Source: Shimia sp040370365 (GTDB lineage Bacteria > Pseudomonadota > Alphaproteobacteria > Rhodobacterales > Rhodobacteraceae). From it: a stretch of 64,000 bases of DNA. The notes below the pieces were generated by a model that saw only the letters and a list, made by a program, of their open reading frames with translations, made no database searches and was not told the DNA's origin. Shown here in pieces: positions 60,144 through 64,000 of the stretch; within the stretch, counting starts at the first letter, position 1; each line of letters starts with the position of its first letter. The stretch is taken from the NCBI RefSeq assembly GCF_040370365.1, contig NZ_BAABWQ010000001.1:1116001-1180000 (forward strand), written 5' to 3'. Position numbers and translations under genes: made by a program.

Positions 60144-61241
60144 CTAGGCCTCCTCTAAGCTCATTAGAACCTCAACAGCCTCCGCAGCCGCTTGCGTGCT
60201 GGCAGTCCCCCCCAAGTCCCGCGTTATAGTGGCACCTTGGGCTACGACCTGTTCCACAGCCTCACGCAGCCTTTGGCCGTCAGCGCGCATTTCGGGACTT
60301 TCGTTCTCGAAACCAAGCCAATCAAGCATCATTGCGGCGGACAGAATCATAGCAAACGGGTTTGCTACCCCTTGCCCCGCTATGTCTGGCGCAGAACCAT
60401 GACAAGGTTGGAAAACAGCGTGGTCCAACCCAATGTCGGCAGATGGTGCCAAACCAAGCCCACCCATCAATCCAGCGCCAAGGTCTGACAGAATGTCGCC
60501 AAACATGTTTTCAGTGACGAGAACGTCAAAGTCCCATGGCTTCTGCACCATCCAAAGTGCAGTTGCATCGACATATGCATGATCAGCAGTAAGCGTTGGG
60601 TGTTTTTTGGCCTCGGCATCGAAAATCTCTCGAAAAAAAGCAAAGGCACGAAACACATTAGCTTTGTCAACACAGGTCACACGCCCGGGCCCACGCCCAG
60701 CCAACTTGCGTTGATGCGCCAAATCAAATGTGAACTTAAATAATTTTTCCGAGATTGCGCGTGTAATCAGCAATGTCTCTCGCGCTTCATTTTCGGTCAC
60801 TTCCCCGCAACCCTGAGTATGGAACAGCCCCTCAGTGCTTTCTCGAACGAGCACAAAATCGATTTCTTTTCCCTCAGGCATTTTCAGTGGCGTGTTCTGA
60901 CCGGCACGAACGGTGACAGGGCGAACGCCGGCAAAAAGGGTAAGCGCTTTGCGCAATTCGATTTGGGGTGAAATTTCCGTCCCATCAGCATAGCGCACGT
61001 TTGGCAAGCCCATCGCGGATAAAAGAATCGCATCAGAGCGCCGAGCGATTTCGAGTGATGCGTGCGGGAGAGATTCGCCGGTTCGAGCATAGTGGTCCGC
61101 GCCAGCGGGAACATCTGTAAAGCCGAGGATGTAACTAGACGCACGCTCCGAGAGTTTACGCAGAATTTTTACTGTCGGCTCAGTGATTTCAGGGCCGATA
61201 CCATCGCCTGAAAACACAGCAATCTCGATCGTTTTTGACAT
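60144..61241 (-). CDS. Isocitrate/isopropylmalate dehydrogenase family protein (tartrate dehydrogenase-like)
   Basis: 365 residues from ATG 61241; AAAGGA is ten bases upstream. The family start is IAVFSGDGIGPEITEPTVKIL (cited by GDGIGPE). Substrate and metal residues are visible in VRESTEGLFHTQG, VDATALWMVQKPWDFDVLVTENMFGDILSD (cited by NMFGDILSD) and FQPCHGSAPDIAGQGVANP. Relatives oxidise and decarboxylate isopropylmalate, isocitrate, tartrate or homoisocitrate. Linkage to a tct transporter and a GntR regulator, and the absence of leuCD nearby, favours a catabolic 2-hydroxyacid such as tartrate. It is divergent from tctC. Confidence 0.87.
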   Translation of the reverse strand: MSKTIEIAVFSGDGIGPEITEPTVKILRKLSERASSYILGFTDVPAGADHYARTGESLPHASLEIARRSDAILLSAMGLPNVRYADGTEISPQIELRKALTLFAGVRPVTVRAGQNTPLKMPEGKEIDFVLVRESTEGLFHTQGCGEVTENEARETLLITRAISEKLFKFTFDLAHQRKLAGRGPGRVTCVDKANVFRAFAFFREIFDAEAKKHPTLTADHAYVDATALWMVQKPWDFDVLVTENMFGDILSDLGAGLMGGLGLAPSADIGLDHAVFQPCHGSAPDIAGQGVANPFAMILSAAMMLDWLGFENESPEMRADGQRLREAVEQVVAQGATITRDLGGTASTQAAAEAVEVLMSLEEA

Positions 61242-61303
61242 GGGCACGCGTTCCTTTCAGTAGCTTCTTTGACAGATTTTCCTGCCTCAAGCCATTTAAA
61301 AAT

Positions 61304-61341
61304 TTGACAATGCATTCATTAATGCATACGCAAATATATGC
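61304..61341 (+). promoter_or_regulatory. Promoter and operator of the tct genes
   Basis: A consensus -35 box TTGACA (61304-61309) runs into ATGCATT-CATT-AATGCAT (61310-61327), a perfect 7-4-7 palindrome. TGCATA...TATGCA repeats again to 61341. The repeats lie between the two divergent operons, so the GntR protein probably binds here and controls both. Confidence 0.6.
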
Positions 61342-61375
61342 AACAATAATCGCGATGAGTCTGGGAGGACACGAA

Positions 61376-62395
61376 ATGAAACTCAATTTTGCAAAGCTTG
61401 CAGGTGTGGCAGCGCTGGCGACTGGAGCTGCTGGATTTTTTTCCGGTTCCGCGTTGGCGCAAGATTATCCATACCGTGACATTACAACTGCCGTGGTTTG
61501 GGGCGCCGGTGGCGGAACCGATACGATCAACCGCATGATCATGGCCGAAATGGAAAAGCACCTTCCGGTCTCAATCAATGTTACGAACAAAACTGGCGGT
61601 GTCGCTGGTTCTAACGGCATGGTGTACGTGATGAACCAGCCAGATGATGGCTACACGCTGGTTGGTTTGTCAGAATCCAATGTTACCGCAGCCGTTCAGG
61701 GTGGTTGGGACAAGAAATTTGATTTCTGGTATCCGTTCATTGTTGGCGGTTCACCTGATTTGATCTCAGTCCCAGCAAACAGCCCCTACAACTCTTTGAC
61801 AGATCTCATTGACGCCGCAAAGGCAGCGCCAGGTACAATTCCCGCGGCCGCGTCAGGTGCGGGTTCTATTCATCACCTAAACTTGCTTGCGATTGAAAAC
61901 GGAGCAGGAGCCCAATTCAAATTTGTCCCGTACAAAGGTTCCGCCCCCGGACAAGAAGCAGCCTTGGCTGGTGAAGTTGCGCTGGTTGTGACTTCGCTTG
62001 CAGAGCAGGCCGCATTGATTGAAGGAGGCAAGTTGAAACCTCTGGCCATGCTTACCGAGGATGAAGCCGAAATCGCTGGCGTTTCAGTACCCTCAGCATT
62101 TGATATCTACGAAGGCTTAGACAAGTACTTGCCGCTTAAGCAAGCCATTGGTTTTGCCGTTCATAACTCTACAAGCGACGACGTCAAAATCGCGCTTGGA
62201 ACTGCGTTTGAAAAGGCTATTGCGGGCGACGCCGTGGCGGAGTGGGCAGCAGCGAACAAGTACGATGTCGGCGGTCAGCATGGATCTGACGCCAGCAAGA
62301 TCTTTGAAACGCTCGAAGCCAACTTCGCCTACACGATGAAAGACCTTGGAGCGACGACGGTAGATCCAGCCTCTCTTGGGATCAAAAAACCCTAA
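61376..62395 (+). CDS. tctC: Tripartite tricarboxylate transporter substrate-binding protein
   Basis: 339 residues from ATG 61376, with GGGAGGA upstream. A signal peptide (about 1-29, AGFFSGSALAQ) exports it to the periplasm. The Bug-family fold shows DYPYRDITTAVVWGAGGGTDTINRM at the mature start (cited by VVWGAGGGTDT), NKTGGVAGSNGM and AAASGAGSIHHLN. It delivers carboxylates such as citrate, tartrate or related acids to TctAB. An open frame from 61235 runs through the promoter and is rejected. Confidence 0.92.
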   Translation: MKLNFAKLAGVAALATGAAGFFSGSALAQDYPYRDITTAVVWGAGGGTDTINRMIMAEMEKHLPVSINVTNKTGGVAGSNGMVYVMNQPDDGYTLVGLSESNVTAAVQGGWDKKFDFWYPFIVGGSPDLISVPANSPYNSLTDLIDAAKAAPGTIPAAASGAGSIHHLNLLAIENGAGAQFKFVPYKGSAPGQEAALAGEVALVVTSLAEQAALIEGGKLKPLAMLTEDEAEIAGVSVPSAFDIYEGLDKYLPLKQAIGFAVHNSTSDDVKIALGTAFEKAIAGDAVAEWAAANKYDVGGQHGSDASKIFETLEANFAYTMKDLGATTVDPASLGIKKP

Positions 62396-62476
62396 GGCGA
62401 TCTCGCACAAACTGCATGGGGCAAGATTTTCGCTTGCCCCTTCTTGGCTCTTGGGAGCACTACACCGGAGGCAACA

Positions 62477-63226
62477 TTGAATTCTTCTGACGATATCGCA
62501 GTCTTGCGCGCACGAGACTTCTGGGGAGCGGTAACTCTTGGCACGCTGTCAATTTTCTTCCTTTGGCGCACTTCCTACATACCGTTATTCGGCGAAAACC
62601 GAGGCGGCGTGACCGGCGGCGACTGGTATAACTCGGCCGCGCTTGTGCCATTTGGCATCTTCACGGGTTTGCTTACCCTATCGTTGGTTTTGCTGGGCAT
62701 TTCAGTCAAAAGCGGCGGTGCACGTTTAGCATTTTCTGCAGCAGGTTTGGGTTGGGACCAAGCTGAAGCGATCCGTTTCTCAACCCTTGGACTTATAATG
62801 TTCTTCTACATTGTGGGCCTTGTGCCTCGGGTAGATTTCATCCTGTGTTCGGGCCTTTTGATCACCGCGTTAATATTCGGCTTCCACGGTGGCCAACAGA
62901 AACGCATGGTTTTGTCTTCCGCCGCAGTTGCGACAGCGGGCGGATATGCATTGTTTGCCCATTTGCCGCGCAGCGAGTGGGCCTTGCATTTTGATGACTG
63001 GGTCACGTTGTTTACTTGGGCGGTTTTGGCTGTGGTGGCGGTGTCTCGAAGCCCAAGGGACAAAATTGCTCGGGCCACACCCATCTTGTCAGTCCTAGTG
63101 CCGCTTGTGTTGGTTCTCGCCATGGCTTTCGGCTTTCGCCAGAACGTCCCCAATCGCGGCGGATTGATATTCAAACAAATCGAATACCACTATTACGTCT
63201 CTCTAAAACCGTTGTGGAGCCGCTAA
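62477..63226 (+). CDS. tctB: Tripartite tricarboxylate transporter small membrane subunit
   Basis: 249 residues from TTG 62477, with GGAGG at 62467-62471; the frame extends back to 62444 without a ribosome site. Five or six membrane segments (about 14-32, 50-75, 95-118, 122-140, 150-165, 178-195) carry it in the inner membrane, which is more than the four of many TctB proteins. TctB partners TctA in sodium-coupled uptake of carboxylates bound by TctC. The tctA start follows by one base. Confidence 0.85.
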   Translation: MNSSDDIAVLRARDFWGAVTLGTLSIFFLWRTSYIPLFGENRGGVTGGDWYNSAALVPFGIFTGLLTLSLVLLGISVKSGGARLAFSAAGLGWDQAEAIRFSTLGLIMFFYIVGLVPRVDFILCSGLLITALIFGFHGGQQKRMVLSSAAVATAGGYALFAHLPRSEWALHFDDWVTLFTWAVLAVVAVSRSPRDKIARATPILSVLVPLVLVLAMAFGFRQNVPNRGGLIFKQIEYHYYVSLKPLWSR

Positions 63227-63227
63227 G

Positions 63228-64000
63228 ATGGAGTTTGTTTTTTCTCAACTGGCGGGCTTTGGCAGCGCGTTTGTCGCGCTCGTCGCCGACCCGCTTACAT
63301 ATGCATATTTAATCGTATCAGTCTTCCTTGGCATCACGTTCGGGGCTCTTCCAGGGCTCACAGCGACCTTGGCCGTCACAATCTTGACTGGGTTTTTCGG
63401 CAACAAAATTCCATTGGACTATTCGCTGATTGCTCTGCTTGGGGCCTATGTCGGGGCAATTTACGGAGGATCCTACCCGTCGATTCTTCTCAACATTCCG
63501 GGGACTGCTGCAAGTGCTGCCACCGCAATGGACGGCCACCCACTGGCAAAAGCTGGTCGTGGGGGCGAAGCGTTGGGTTTGATCACCACAGCTAGTTTTA
63601 TTGGCACACTTATCGGTACATTTGCCTTGTTGATATTTGTCTGGGTGCTTTTGCTAGTTTCTCAAAATATCGCCAGCCCGGAGAAGGCATTGCTGGCACT
63701 TTTCGGTATTTTGTTATCCGGTACGCTGATGAGTGAGGATCTGGTGATCAAAGGATGGATTTCCGGCCTAATTGGTCTGGCGATGGCAATGGTCGGCTTG
63801 GATCCGCTGCTGTCGGAACCGCGCTATACATTTGGCTGGCCTTATTTGCTTTCGGGCTTTCAGGTTGTCCCCGTGTTGATGGGCGCTTTTGCCGTGCCCC
63901 AGATCATGGAGGGGTTAAGACACGCCGAGATCGGCAAAATGGTTGCGTTGCAGGGCCGCATCCTGCCCAACATGAAAACCATCCGACATTACATGCCCAC
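63228..64000 (+). CDS. tctA: Tripartite tricarboxylate transporter large membrane subunit (3' truncated)
   Basis: First 257 codons of TctA; the gene runs off the window (full length is usually about 500). Translation from ATG 63228 opens MEFVFSQLAGFGSAFVALVA. The family motifs GALPGLTATLAVTILTGFFG and ILLNIPGTAASAATAMDGHP are present, both in the first half as expected. It is the channel subunit. It is cotranscribed with tctC and tctB. The visible part shows no frameshift. Confidence 0.93.
   Translation, partial: MEFVFSQLAGFGSAFVALVADPLTYAYLIVSVFLGITFGALPGLTATLAVTILTGFFGNKIPLDYSLIALLGAYVGAIYGGSYPSILLNIPGTAASAATAMDGHPLAKAGRGGEALGLITTASFIGTLIGTFALLIFVWVLLLVSQNIASPEKALLALFGILLSGTLMSEDLVIKGWISGLIGLAMAMVGLDPLLSEPRYTFGWPYLLSGFQVVPVLMGAFAVPQIMEGLRHAEIGKMVALQGRILPNMKTIRHYMP

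Overview
The window reads as chromosomal DNA of a marine alphaproteobacterium, most likely of the Rhodobacterales (Roseobacter group). This rests on gene order and family content: mreBCD followed by mrdA and rodA, the moeB-like/dut/coaBC run, fused mrpAB antiporter genes, RlmJ, an arylsulfatase, and a tripartite tricarboxylate transporter. It is an inference, because no rRNA marker is present. I saw no rRNA, tRNA, CRISPR array, intact insertion sequence or prophage. Genes are dense and many overlap by 1-8 bases, so most of the window is organised as operons.

Layout: 1-7.6 kb holds a truncated aminotransferase, a PpiD-like periplasmic chaperone, trpE with a VOC protein, a small basic protein, a Tat-exported cyclic nucleotide phosphodiesterase and a small secreted protein. 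7.6-12 kb is an RND pump with its membrane fusion protein. 12.1-18.1 kb is a six-gene Mrp Na+/H+ antiporter operon (AB fused, C, D, E, F, G). 18.2-29.1 kb is a long minus-strand block: arylsulfatase, then an exported HAD hydrolase, MoxR ATPase, DUF58, DUF4381, two VWA proteins, BatD and an eight-haem cytochrome c with C-terminal HEAT/TPR repeats. 29.3-36 kb has rlmJ and the cell-shape operon mreBCD-mrdA-rodA.

36-41.2 kb contains a frameshifted LysR gene beside a VOC/2-hydroxyacid dehydrogenase pair, an SseB-like protein, a uracil-DNA glycosylase family protein and an ArsR/permease pair with a perfect inverted repeat. 41.5-46.3 kb is a surface polysaccharide block (KpsT-like ATPase, KpsE-like protein, kdsA, phosphomannomutase). 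46.3-57.9 kb is mixed housekeeping: a membrane-anchored NYN-type nuclease, an HTH/DUF2975 pair, a lipoprotein, an M3 peptidase, a membrane-tethered MoeB-like enzyme, dut, coaBC, a ChaN-like protein, cobU, a cobC-like phosphatase, a GST carrying a C-terminal cysteine module, and comM. After a 575-base stretch with decayed coding sequence, 58.4-64 kb is a catabolic island: GntR regulator, Gfo/Idh oxidoreductase and isopropylmalate-type dehydrogenase on one strand, and divergent tctC-tctB-tctA on the other, running off the end.

Most worth following up: the HAD-MoxR-VWA-BatD-octahaem cytochrome operon, whose second VWA protein has lost the usual metal-binding motif; the GST fused to a TRASH-like C-X20-C-X3-C module; CtrA-like sites upstream of comM; the G-tract frameshift in the LysR gene; and several near-perfect operator palindromes beside divergent regulators.
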